Assembly (NCBI RefSeq): GCF_000143985.1
Contig: NC_014364.1
Span: 2,294,001-2,358,000 of the forward strand
Length of the DNA: 64,000 bases
Reading direction: 5' to 3'
Source: Sediminispirochaeta smaragdinae DSM 11293
Lineage (GTDB): Bacteria > Spirochaetota > Spirochaetia > DSM-16054 > Sediminispirochaetaceae
How positions within the stretch are numbered: position 1 is the stretch's first letter; each line of letters starts with the position of its first letter. The notes under the pieces are model-generated. The model searched no databases. It had not been told where the DNA came from and saw only the letters and a program-made list of their open reading frames with translations. Below are positions 9,862 through 18,412 of the stretch, piece by piece. The position numbers were made by a program, and so were the translations under genes.

Positions 9862-9958
9862 GGATGCCTCCTGTCACTATTTATACGGAAAAAGACTATC
9901 TTATTTTTAGGTTAATGTCAAATAAATATTACTTATTTTATGTTTTCGGTAATTATTT

Positions 9959-9974
9959 CCCCTAATTTAAGGGG
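9959..9974. promoter_or_regulatory. Short inverted repeat upstream of serA
   Basis: CCCCT and AGGGG arms separated by AATTTA lie about 100 nt upstream of the serA start in an AT-rich region (9862-10004). Lrp-type regulators favour AT-rich, loosely palindromic sites, so this could be an operator or part of a leader. No experimental or comparative support is available. Confidence 0.25.
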
Positions 9975-10004
9975 TGGCTAATTATTATGATATTCAGTGA
10001 CCAT

Positions 10005-10035
10005 AAAAAACGGTCGAATCAACACGATTCGACCG
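10005..10035 (-). terminator. Rho-independent terminator of rpsU
   Basis: A perfect 10-bp stem (CGGTCGAATC, 10011-10020, with GATTCGACCG, 10026-10035) and a 5-nt loop, followed on the minus strand by six T. It lies 8 nt past the rpsU stop and separates that unit from the serA operon. Confidence 0.88.
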
Positions 10036-10043
10036 TCTGCCAA

Positions 10044-10262
10044 TCAATAGTTCTTCATTGACTGAATTTTCCGAAGCTTCTTCATTTGTTTCCGCTCCAG
10101 AGCTTTTTTCTTGCGGTTATTGATGGTAGAAGGTTTCTCGTAGTACTCCCGCTTCTTCCACTCCCGAATAATACCCTCTTTTTCCACCATTCGTTTGAAA
10201 CGTTTGATTGCTTTTTCCAGAGGTTCGCTATCGTCTACTCGAACAAAGGCTATGTGAATCAC
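10044..10262 (-). CDS. rpsU: 30S ribosomal protein S21
   Basis: A small basic ribosomal protein of about 72 aa. The [20 protein letters not shown] stretch followed by [19 protein letters not shown] is the S21 signature. The frame is open to a TTG at 10277, but GTG at 10262 behind AAGAAGGGG gives the normal length; the start is not certain. It follows the M23 peptidase gene by 21 nt on the same strand and ends in a strong terminator, so it may be the last gene of the recO unit or have its own promoter. Confidence 0.93.
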   Translation of the reverse strand: MIHIAFVRVDDSEPLEKAIKRFKRMVEKEGIIREWKKREYYEKPSTINNRKKKALERKQMKKLRKIQSMKNY

Positions 10263-10283
10263 CCCCTTCTTTCCCAAATTAAT

Positions 10284-11207
10284 TTATTGTATCGGCGATG
10301 AAGAAGCCATGTCAAGAGGAGTAGCCAGCAGACTAAGGGGATCAATTGGGATGCCTGCGACCCTAATTTCCCAGTGAAGGTGGGGACCGGTGGCAAGACC
10401 TGTCATTCCCACGACGCCAATGTGGGTATCGGCATCGACCGTGCTCCCCTCCTCGATATCGATTCTATCCAAGTGGAAAAAGACGCCGTATACGCCCGGG
10501 CCATATTCGATAACCACCGTATTGCCGGTAACGATTCGTGGGCCTGTAAAGACAACAGTACCCTCGCCCCCTGCGGATATCGGCGTTCCCACGGGAGCGG
10601 CAATATCGACCCCAGAATGTATCGACAGGGCACTGGTGCCGTCGGAGTAGCAATACCTCCTTCGATCTCCGTACCAGGCGGAAAAGCGCCCCCCCGTTAC
10701 CGGTAGGTGCAAGCTAAGCTTCTCGTCAAACGGCCTTCTATGGAATGTGTTATAGATCGCATGGATGGCTATTGCCTCTTCTACCTTTTGGGGATCATCA
10801 TCGCTTCGTAGATCGCTCATCTTCTGGTTTAGGGGTATATCCTCTTTAAGAAAGCTTCCCATCTCAACTGAGAGTTCTTGCTGCCAAAGAAGAGTTTTCC
10901 CGGAATAAAGCATCAGGAGAAAACTACCGCTTTGAAGGGTGGAGGGAAGACCCAGCAATGCAATTTCTTCCCTCATTCCTTCCTTTCGCGAATTTTTAGC
11001 TGGGAAGGTATTGGACGAGATAATATCCTTGCCCGCCATGTCACGAAGAGCAACGGTAAGCCCGTTTTCGCTTTGGGTGTGGATACTCAGGCTTACAAGG
11101 GTCCCTGCGACAGCTTTTTTCGGTGCTTCGACCCAAAGCGTCTGCTCTGCAGCCACCATCGTGATCGGTAACAAAAAGAGGTTGAAAATCATCATGTAGC
11201 GTTTCAT
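10284..11207 (-). CDS. Secreted M23 (LytM-type) metallopeptidase
   Basis: A 307-aa exported protein with a signal peptide (residues 1-20, ending VAA). An Ig-like middle region leads to the M23 domain (about 180-290). Zinc ligands are visible in HSGVDIAAP (H-x3-D) and in the HLHWE box near the end. Such enzymes cut peptidoglycan cross-links or act as non-catalytic activators; the ligands here are intact, so activity is likely. The start overlaps the recJ stop by 4 nt. Substrate specificity is not readable. Confidence 0.92.
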   Translation of the reverse strand: MKRYMMIFNLFLLPITMVAAEQTLWVEAPKKAVAGTLVSLSIHTQSENGLTVALRDMAGKDIISSNTFPAKNSRKEGMREEIALLGLPSTLQSGSFLLMLYSGKTLLWQQELSVEMGSFLKEDIPLNQKMSDLRSDDDPQKVEEAIAIHAIYNTFHRRPFDEKLSLHLPVTGGRFSAWYGDRRRYCYSDGTSALSIHSGVDIAAPVGTPISAGGEGTVVFTGPRIVTGNTVVIEYGPGVYGVFFHLDRIDIEEGSTVDADTHIGVVGMTGLATGPHLHWEIRVAGIPIDPLSLLATPLDMASSSPIQ

Positions 11208-13324
11208 ATGGATGCTTGTCTCACATCGAGAATGGTAAGCTGCGGTTGTTCTCTGTTCTGAAAATAATTCCGGCCTAAACGAAATAGGATATCAACCTGG
11301 TCTCCCTGTTGGAAATCGACACCGACACGATCGGCGGAACGCCAAAAAACGGCAGGCCACTTGAAACTTCCGGAATCAACCAGCAGTTTTAGATGAATGG
11401 GATCCGGCTTTCCTATAAGAGAAATTTCGGCAAGTCTGACCCGTTTTGCCATGAAAACAAGGGGGGGACTCTTTTCTCCATAGGGTTCGAATCGTTCGAC
11501 AATGTCACAAAGCTCCGGTTTCATGTACGAAGGAGGAAGTTCTGCATCAATTTGAATGGCTTCTTCTTCATTTTGGGGAACCTCCATTCTTTCCACCATT
11601 TCGGCAAAGCGTTGCAGAAAGGAGGGAAAGTTTTCGAATGTAAGGCTAAAGCCCGCGGCAAGATCATGCCCGCCAAAATCAAGGAGAAGATCAGAAAAGG
11701 ATTCGAGAAAGGTTTTGGCATTTATTCCCTTCACACTTCTAATAGAACCGACAAGGTGGGTATCAAGGTGGGCGATAACCGCTGAAGGGACGCCAAAGCT
11801 TTGCACAAGTCGTGAAGCAAGGATGCCGGTGATACCGCGGTGGAAGCTTTTGTCTTCCACGAGAATAAAGCGTTCGCCATACTGGGTAAGACTCTTTTTT
11901 GCCAAGGGAACGACTGTCTTCCAGGCACTTTCCCCAAGCTTCTTTCTCTTCCGGTTGAGCGATACCACCTCATCGGCAAGGGCCGCCCGTTTCATGGCAT
12001 CGGTCTCCAGCAGCAGATCCGCCGCTTTTTCCGGTACGCCAAGCCTTCCCGTGGCATTAATGATCGGACTAATCTGCCAACCTACGTCGGTAGTAGAGAG
12101 CCGTTTGCCAAGAAGGTTTTGGCGTACCAGGAGTTCCTGTATCCCCCCTCTTCGGGCTTCCGAAAGGAGTTTCATTCCCCGCTTAACGAGAATCCTATTT
12201 TCATCTTCAAGAGGCATCATATCGGCAAGGGTCCCGAGAGCAACAAGGTCCAAAATCGATTCATAGGCCCCAGAAAGACATTCATACCGCTTCATTACCC
12301 ATGCGTTAAAAATGGAGAGAAAGGTATCTATTTCTCCCTTCCTTTCCCCTTCGTAACGGTTGCTTCTGCTCCTTTCCCGCAGTCGAAGAAGGCTTTCCCC
12401 CTTTGTCTTGGGAAAACTTTTCCATATTTCGGGAGCGACATCGACAACCCCGATATCGACATTCGGACCGAAAAGTTTCTTCATCAGGGCGATCTGACTC
12501 TGTTCGTCGTAGACTAAAATCTGCTTGCCGACCAAAAAATCCGCCAACCTGGTTTGATCGAAGCGTACTATGTTGGGTACCAAGTTTTCCACGATCCTAT
12601 CCTGTTCAACAAGATTTTCCAGTTTCACCGCTTCGAAAATGACCGTTTCGTTGCCCGGTCGAACATTGAGCAGAACAATTTCTTCTTTATAAAAATCGGT
12701 CTTGGCGAATTCGAGAGCCCAGATAACCTTGGAGACCACGCCGACGGCCGCGAGCCCTGAAAAAGGATAACCGCAATCGGCTATTTTGGGGTTGATAATG
12801 GCAAGGGCACAGGGTAACTCATCCGAAGGATTGTGATGGTCAATTATCAGGGTATCTATCCCTTTTTCCCTTGCATATGCAATTTCACGATAGTTAGAGA
12901 TACCACAGTCGACGGTAATAAGCAGAGTTTCTTCATTGCGTTCCATGAGATCAATAAGCTCCATGGTCAGACCGTAGGGATCATCCCCCTTTGGTAAAGA
13001 CCATGAAACCTCCAAGCCCATCCCCTCAAGCTGCTGCTTCATAAGAACGGTGCTGGTGATACCGTCGACATCTCTGTCTCCAAATATCCTTAATTTCTCA
13101 CCTTCGTCGAGGGCGAGAAACAGACGATCGACCACCTCTGTCATCTCATCGAAAAGAAAGGGATTATGGGTAAAAGAAAGTTCTTCCTCGATATGAAACT
13201 TTACATCATCGGGTGAAAGAACCCCTCTCCTGGCCATAATCGAAGCAATCAAAAGATCAATTCCGTATTGCCGGGAAAGATCACGAACCACTTCGGGATC
13301 AATATCACTTTTCTTCCAAATCAT
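11204..13324 (-). CDS. recJ: Single-stranded-DNA-specific exonuclease RecJ
   Basis: A 5'-to-3' ssDNA exonuclease of the RecF and mismatch-repair pathways. It has the DHH phosphoesterase core (FGDRDVDGITS and LIIDHHNPSDELP), a DHHA1 domain with the glycine-rich FGGHDLAAGFS, and a C-terminal OB-like domain. At about 706 aa it is longer than the E. coli enzyme; the extra sequence lies in the middle (around residues 240-380). GGGGAGG 5 nt before ATG sets the start at 13324, overlapping the thpR end by 20 nt. Confidence 0.94.
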   Translation of the reverse strand: MIWKKSDIDPEVVRDLSRQYGIDLLIASIMARRGVLSPDDVKFHIEEELSFTHNPFLFDEMTEVVDRLFLALDEGEKLRIFGDRDVDGITSTVLMKQQLEGMGLEVSWSLPKGDDPYGLTMELIDLMERNEETLLITVDCGISNYREIAYAREKGIDTLIIDHHNPSDELPCALAIINPKIADCGYPFSGLAAVGVVSKVIWALEFAKTDFYKEEIVLLNVRPGNETVIFEAVKLENLVEQDRIVENLVPNIVRFDQTRLADFLVGKQILVYDEQSQIALMKKLFGPNVDIGVVDVAPEIWKSFPKTKGESLLRLRERSRSNRYEGERKGEIDTFLSIFNAWVMKRYECLSGAYESILDLVALGTLADMMPLEDENRILVKRGMKLLSEARRGGIQELLVRQNLLGKRLSTTDVGWQISPIINATGRLGVPEKAADLLLETDAMKRAALADEVVSLNRKRKKLGESAWKTVVPLAKKSLTQYGERFILVEDKSFHRGITGILASRLVQSFGVPSAVIAHLDTHLVGSIRSVKGINAKTFLESFSDLLLDFGGHDLAAGFSLTFENFPSFLQRFAEMVERMEVPQNEEEAIQIDAELPPSYMKPELCDIVERFEPYGEKSPPLVFMAKRVRLAEISLIGKPDPIHLKLLVDSGSFKWPAVFWRSADRVGVDFQQGDQVDILFRLGRNYFQNREQPQLTILDVRQASI

Positions 13325-13880
13325 CCTGCCTCCCCAAAGATAACGAACCAAAATTGCTGTAGCAGGCCCCATTCTGGCGGAGCTGTGAGCGATAAAGGAT
13401 GATACGATCGACAACACTTCCGCCTTGTATCGAGGCCCCCAGCTTACATAACATTTCTCTCTTGATCTGCCTCTCTCCGCTTTTTCCTTTGACCCTTGCC
13501 ACCGTAATATGGGGAAAAAACCGTCCTCCGCGTTTTTCTTTCCAAAGGGTATGGTTGATCACCCCATGTAGACGTCGAACCTCATCGCTCCCCTCTTGTA
13601 CGGGGAGATGGAGTACCCGCGGAGGGCCTCCGCTCGGGAAAGTTCCTATTCCTTTCCAAGTTATAGAAAAAGGATGCGCGGCATGATCTATGCGAAGAAA
13701 ACGCTCCCGTAAGGAATACGCTTCATCATCGCCGCACTCTCCAACAAACATCAAGGTTATGTGGAGATTTTGCGATGGTATCCATTTGAGCGTCGGATAT
13801 TGCCGACGTAACGGAGCAAGCCCTCGCATGATTTCCTCCCGCGCATTATCGGCAAGCGGAAGTGCGAAAAAGAGTCTCAC
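13305..13880 (-). CDS. thpR: RNA 2',3'-cyclic phosphodiesterase (LigT/2H family)
   Basis: A 191-aa 2H phosphoesterase with both catalytic motifs, HITLMF (about residue 41) and HITVAR (about residue 124). It opens 2',3'-cyclic phosphates on RNA ends in vitro. Translation starts at a GTG overlapping the recO stop by 4 nt and its end overlaps recJ, so the three genes are translationally coupled. An RNA-end enzyme between two recombination genes is an arrangement worth noting; its physiological substrate is unclear. Confidence 0.92.
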   Translation of the reverse strand: MRLFFALPLADNAREEIMRGLAPLRRQYPTLKWIPSQNLHITLMFVGECGDDEAYSLRERFLRIDHAAHPFSITWKGIGTFPSGGPPRVLHLPVQEGSDEVRRLHGVINHTLWKEKRGGRFFPHITVARVKGKSGERQIKREMLCKLGASIQGGSVVDRIILYRSQLRQNGACYSNFGSLSLGRQDDLEEK

Positions 13881-14620
13881 AGCAACTCCGCAGTCTTAAG
13901 GGGTTGATCAAGTGCCTCTCCTAAAACCCTACGAAGGATCTTTGTTAACTGACGCTCCGTTTGGAGATCGGTATGGACCTTTACCGCTTTCTCGAAGGGA
14001 AGCGCCTCCGTAAAACGGAGATACCGCACTCCACCCGGTCCAAGAGGCAGATCGGAGGCTCCCTTACAATGGCCACATAAAAACCCTCTGGCAAGGGTAT
14101 CAAGAAAAACCCCTTCGCCTTCCGTCGCAACATGTCCGCAGGATGCACACTCTTCCACTTCACTTCTTACACCGAGGAGTCCAAGAAATCTCCAGCCGAA
14201 CTGAATGAAGACGTGCCATCGATCTTCACTTTGCATGGTATCGAGTCGGGTTAAGGCCTCCAGTAACAGGGGGAACAGCAATGAACTCTCTCCTCCCGCT
14301 CCGAAACTTGCCAGAATGAGTTCGGCCCAATAACAGGCAATGTAAAACCGTGAAAGATCGCCGCGAATTGCTTCAAAGATCGAATAGCTCTCGATATCGT
14401 TAATTTTTGTCCGACCTCTGACCGGATCCCGATAGCAGTAGAAATGCCCCCAGGTAAAGGGATCGGTACTTCCTCCAAGCTTTCCCTTTCCCTTGTAGGC
14501 GCCATAGGCAACTGCATCGACCAAACCACTGTCGGAAGAGAGAAACGTGACTCCTTTATGGATATCTCCAACTCGGAAAGTCCTCAGTACAATGGCGTCG
14601 GTCTGAAAGGTTCGACTCAT
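13877..14620 (-). CDS. recO: DNA repair protein RecO
   Basis: A recombination mediator that loads RecA onto SSB-coated DNA with RecR. The N-terminal OB fold begins TFQTDAIVLRTFRVGD, and a zinc site CASCGH ... CGHC lies near residues 150-180. The ATG at 14620 matches the family start best; another ATG lies 10 codons upstream (14650), and neither has a good ribosome site. First gene of recO-thpR-recJ-M23, divergent from lon. Confidence 0.92.
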   Translation of the reverse strand: MSRTFQTDAIVLRTFRVGDIHKGVTFLSSDSGLVDAVAYGAYKGKGKLGGSTDPFTWGHFYCYRDPVRGRTKINDIESYSIFEAIRGDLSRFYIACYWAELILASFGAGGESSLLFPLLLEALTRLDTMQSEDRWHVFIQFGWRFLGLLGVRSEVEECASCGHVATEGEGVFLDTLARGFLCGHCKGASDLPLGPGGVRYLRFTEALPFEKAVKVHTDLQTERQLTKILRRVLGEALDQPLKTAELL

Positions 14621-14658
14621 CGACTTATCATACGGGATCGAAAGCTTCATGTACAGAC

Positions 14659-14686
14659 TTTACTTGCTATAGCTCTTTTTTATGAT
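14659..14686 (+). promoter_or_regulatory. Possible lon promoter
   Basis: TTTACT (14659-14664) and TATGAT (14681-14686) with a 16-nt spacer lie about 90 nt upstream of lon in the recO-lon divergent gap. No CIRCE element was seen, so heat-shock control through HrcA is not indicated. Weak match. Confidence 0.3.
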
Positions 14687-14773
14687 TACATTTTTACTGC
14701 CCGGACGCCGACTGCGGTGTCTTAACCGGTAGTACACGAATGTAACGAGCAAGCAAGCTATAAGGGGGACAGC

Positions 14774-17116
14774 ATGTCAGACAAGCAAATTATTCCCGCA
14801 GATCAGATACTTCCGAGCAGGCTTCATATCATTCCTCTCCAAGGCAAGCCTATTTTTCCCGGAATTTTTACTCCGCTGATGATTCAGGCGGTCGAAGAGA
14901 TCCACGTTGTTGAAGAGGCTCTTAGTTCAGACAGTATGATCGGGTTGGTCTTGGTGCGTGATGAATCGGAAGAACGACAATTAATGGGAGACGATCTCTA
15001 CCGAGTCGGTACCGTCGCAAAAATTGTAAAAAAAATCAATCTTCCCGACGGCGGTATCAATATCTTTATATCGACCTTAAAGCGATTTCGAATCAAGAAA
15101 TTCCTTAACAACGAGACTCCTTTAAACGGTGCCGTCGATTATCTTGATGATGAAGACGATAGCGGGATTGAAGTAAAGGCCCTAACCCGTTCTCTTATCA
15201 GCGAGATGAAGCAGCTTTCGGAAAACAATCCCCTCTTTTCAGAGGAGATGCGCCTGAATATGGTCAATATCGACCATCCCGGAAAGATCGCGGATTTCAT
15301 CACCAGTATTCTCAATATCGATCGGCAGGAACAGCAGAAGATCCTGGAAACCTTGAATGTACGTGAACGGATGGAACAGGTCCTTATGTTCATCAAGAAG
15401 GAACAGGAGTTGCTGCGTATCCAGAAGAGGATACAGAAGCAGATCAATGAAAAAATCGAGAAGAGTCAGCGGGAGTATTTTCTCAAAGAGGAACTGAAGG
15501 CTATCAAGCAGGAGCTGGGAATCCCTACCGACTCGAAAAGCAGCGAATATAACCGCTTCAAAGAGACAATAGATGCTCTCGATTTTGAGGGAGAGGTGAA
15601 GGAACAGGTAGAACAGGAGCTTGAAAAGTTCAGCATGATGGACCCCAACTCCAGTGAGTTTATTGTGACCAGAAACTACCTTGACACCATCGTTAACCTC
15701 CCCTGGAAACATGAGGTCGCTAAGGAGCTTGATCTCGATGAGGCAAAAAAGATCCTGGATCGGGATCATTACGGTCTTGAAGATGTAAAAAACAGGATTC
15801 TCGAGTTTCTTGCCGTCAGGAAACTGAAAAAGGACAGCAAGGGATCGATTATCTGCCTTGTCGGTGCCCCTGGTGTGGGCAAAACCTCGGTCGGGAAATC
15901 GATTGCCGATGCCCTTGGAAAGAAATTCTTCCGCTTTTCCGTCGGTGGTATGAGGGATGAGGCCGAAATAAAGGGGCATCGGAGGACCTATGTCGGCGCC
16001 ATGCCTGGTAAAATCATTCAAGGATTGAAGATTGTGAAAACCGACAATCCCGTTTTTATGATCGACGAGATTGATAAGTTGGGAGCCAGTTATCAGGGAG
16101 ACCCCTCTTCCGCCCTTCTTGAGGTGCTTGATCCGGAACAGAATGTAAATTTCAGGGATCACTATCTGGACCTGCCCTTCGATATCAGTAACATTTTTTT
16201 TATCGCAACGGCAAATTCTCTTGATACCATTCCACGGCCGCTTTTGGATCGTATGGAGGTCATCCATCTTTCCGGTTACATCAACGAAGAGAAGATGGCA
16301 ATAGCAAAGCAGTACCTTATCCCCAAGAGCCTTGATCGTTCCGGCCTGAAAAAAAGCCAGATTCGTTACAGCAAGAGTACCTTGTCGGCGATTGCCGACC
16401 ACTATGCCAGGGAAGCTGGAGTGCGTAATTTTGAGAAGGCCCTTGACCGCATTCATCGGAAGATCGCTAAGAAGGTTGTCCTGGAAGAGCATGCACTGCC
16501 GATTTCGGTAAAACCCGAAGACCTTGAAGAGTATTTGGGCCCTCCGATTTTCCGGGAGGACGAGGTAAAGAAGGTGACCCGGGCCGGCATGGCCATAGGA
16601 CTTGCCTGGACCAATTTTGGTGGGGATACCCTTATCATCGAGGCTGTCAACAATCCCGGCAAAGAGGGCTTTCGCCTTACCGGGCAAATGGGAAATGTCA
16701 TGCAGGAATCAGCAAATATTGCCTATACCCATGTTCGGCACGTTGCGGAGAACTATGGTGTCGATGCCTCTTTTTTTGAGAAGAACATCATCCATCTCCA
16801 TATTCCCGAAGGTGCTACGCCGAAAGATGGGCCTTCTGCTGGCATCACCATGGCGATAACCCTTCTCAGCCTTGCCACCGGTAAGCAGATAAAAAAGAAC
16901 CTTGCCATGACCGGAGAATTGAGCCTTGTCGGTAAGGTACTTCCCATCGGAGGTTTAAAGGAAAAGACCATTGCCGCCAGACGCAACAAGATTAAGCAGA
17001 TTATCATTCCCAAGGCAAACGAACGGGATCTGAAAGAGATTCCCGATCATGTGAAAAAGGGAATAAGCTTTCACCCCGTGGAAACGATGGCAGAAGTGAT
17101 CGAGTTGGCTCTGTGA
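14774..17116 (+). CDS. lon: ATP-dependent protease Lon
   Basis: A 780-aa cytosolic AAA+ serine protease that degrades misfolded and short-lived regulatory proteins. Domains in order: substrate-binding N domain (15-210), coiled-coil helices (210-250), AAA+ module with Walker A GAPGVGKT (364-371), and the S16 protease domain with catalytic S688 in PKDGPSAG and K731 in GGLKEK. AAGGGGG precedes the ATG. The stop overlaps the downstream U32 start by 4 nt. All key residues are present. Confidence 0.97.
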   Translation: MSDKQIIPADQILPSRLHIIPLQGKPIFPGIFTPLMIQAVEEIHVVEEALSSDSMIGLVLVRDESEERQLMGDDLYRVGTVAKIVKKINLPDGGINIFISTLKRFRIKKFLNNETPLNGAVDYLDDEDDSGIEVKALTRSLISEMKQLSENNPLFSEEMRLNMVNIDHPGKIADFITSILNIDRQEQQKILETLNVRERMEQVLMFIKKEQELLRIQKRIQKQINEKIEKSQREYFLKEELKAIKQELGIPTDSKSSEYNRFKETIDALDFEGEVKEQVEQELEKFSMMDPNSSEFIVTRNYLDTIVNLPWKHEVAKELDLDEAKKILDRDHYGLEDVKNRILEFLAVRKLKKDSKGSIICLVGAPGVGKTSVGKSIADALGKKFFRFSVGGMRDEAEIKGHRRTYVGAMPGKIIQGLKIVKTDNPVFMIDEIDKLGASYQGDPSSALLEVLDPEQNVNFRDHYLDLPFDISNIFFIATANSLDTIPRPLLDRMEVIHLSGYINEEKMAIAKQYLIPKSLDRSGLKKSQIRYSKSTLSAIADHYAREAGVRNFEKALDRIHRKIAKKVVLEEHALPISVKPEDLEEYLGPPIFREDEVKKVTRAGMAIGLAWTNFGGDTLIIEAVNNPGKEGFRLTGQMGNVMQESANIAYTHVRHVAENYGVDASFFEKNIIHLHIPEGATPKDGPSAGITMAITLLSLATGKQIKKNLAMTGELSLVGKVLPIGGLKEKTIAARRNKIKQIIIPKANERDLKEIPDHVKKGISFHPVETMAEVIELAL

Positions 17117-18339
17117 GAAACAGCAAGAAACCGATAGAGCTTCTTGCCCCAGCAGGCAACATAGAAAAACTCCATTATGCCTATCGCTACGGGGCAGATG
17201 CGGTGTATGTCGGTCTGGACAAATTCTCGCTTCGGCAGAAGGCCGATAATTTTTCTGCCGAAGCGTTACAAAAAGCCGGTGAGATCAAAGGAGAGAGAAA
17301 ACTTTACTGCGCCGTCAATGCCCTTTTTCACCAGAAAGAGATATCACGACTCGAAGAGAGCCTCGATGAGATCGGAAGCTTTCCTTTCGATGCTTTTATT
17401 GTCAGCGACCTTGGCGCGGCGCGGCTGCTCAGAAGCCGATTTCCCGAAACCCAGCTTCATCTTTCAACCCAAGCAAGCTGTTTGAATGCGGAGGCCGTAA
17501 AGACATACCAGGAGCTCGGTTTTTCCAGGATTATTCTGGGACGGGAGGTACGGCTCGAGGAGATTGCCGATATAAAAGCGGCGGTTCCCGAAATGGAACT
17601 GGAGTGCTTTGTCCACGGGGCCATGTGCCTGGCCTACTCCGGCAGGTGCTTTCTTTCTGCCTACCTTGCAGATCGAAGCGGCAACGAGGGCTCCTGTGCC
17701 CACTCCTGCAGGTGGAACTGGCGGGTCCTGGAGGAATCGCAACGGCCGGGGGAATATCTTCCAATCGTCGAAGATCCCGATGGAGGGTATACAACCATAC
17801 TTAGTTCCAAGGACCTTTGTATGATCGATCATGTGGCAGAGCTTCGCGATGCGGGCATCGATAGCCTCAAGATCGAAGGAAGGATGAAGAGCCTTTACTA
17901 TACTGCGGTGGTGACCAGAGCATATAGAAAGACCATAGACGCTTTGGAAAAGCCTGGTTCCGTAGATGCAGAAAGCCTTGCGGCCTTTCGCGATGAACTC
18001 TTTCGGGTGAGTCATAGGGAGTATTCTACCGGCTTTTTCTTTTCAAAGCAGGATATCGAAGCCCCGTGTATGGAAAGTTATCAGCGGGAATATCTCTTTC
18101 TGGGTACCGTCGGTGAGGAACTTGAATCCGGACGCTTTCTGTTTCATCCTAAAAACCATATTGAGGCAGGGACGGCAATCGAATTTGTCGGTCCTGAGAT
18201 TCCTTTTTTAGAAGATGAGGCCTTTCGTCTTTATGATGATGATGGTAACGAGCTTGCTTTCGCAGATCATGGCAAGTCGTATCGGATATGTCCCTCGGTA
18301 GAGGTTAAGCCAGGCTATATTGTACGAAGGAAAATATAA
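17113..18339 (+). CDS. Peptidase U32 family protein (TrhP/RlhA-like)
   Basis: A 408-aa U32 protein starting with GTG inside the lon stop. Signatures are ELLAPAGN at residue 8, ADAVYVG, and the cysteine-rich ECFVHGAMCLAYSGRC with CAHSC 20 residues later; the cysteines probably hold an iron-sulfur cluster. Relatives hydroxylate tRNA uridine-34 (TrhP) or 23S rRNA (RlhA) using prephenate. The peptidase name is historical. Which RNA is modified here cannot be told. Confidence 0.9.
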   Translation: MRNSKKPIELLAPAGNIEKLHYAYRYGADAVYVGLDKFSLRQKADNFSAEALQKAGEIKGERKLYCAVNALFHQKEISRLEESLDEIGSFPFDAFIVSDLGAARLLRSRFPETQLHLSTQASCLNAEAVKTYQELGFSRIILGREVRLEEIADIKAAVPEMELECFVHGAMCLAYSGRCFLSAYLADRSGNEGSCAHSCRWNWRVLEESQRPGEYLPIVEDPDGGYTTILSSKDLCMIDHVAELRDAGIDSLKIEGRMKSLYYTAVVTRAYRKTIDALEKPGSVDAESLAAFRDELFRVSHREYSTGFFFSKQDIEAPCMESYQREYLFLGTVGEELESGRFLFHPKNHIEAGTAIEFVGPEIPFLEDEAFRLYDDDGNELAFADHGKSYRICPSVEVKPGYIVRRKI

Positions 18340-18342
18340 GTG

Positions 18343-18367
18343 CAGTGCCCACCGACGGCGGGCACTG
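18343..18367. terminator. Hairpin between convergent U32 and glyA genes
   Basis: An 8-bp perfect stem (CAGTGCCC, 18343-18350; GGGCACTG, 18360-18367) with a 9-nt loop sits 3 nt after the U32 stop in the gap shared with glyA. There is no T-run on either side, so it may be a weak bidirectional terminator or an RNA-stabilising hairpin. Confidence 0.4.
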
Positions 18368-18412
18368 ACTCTTGGATTGCGTTTATTCCAAAGCACCGGA
18401 AAGCCGGATGCA

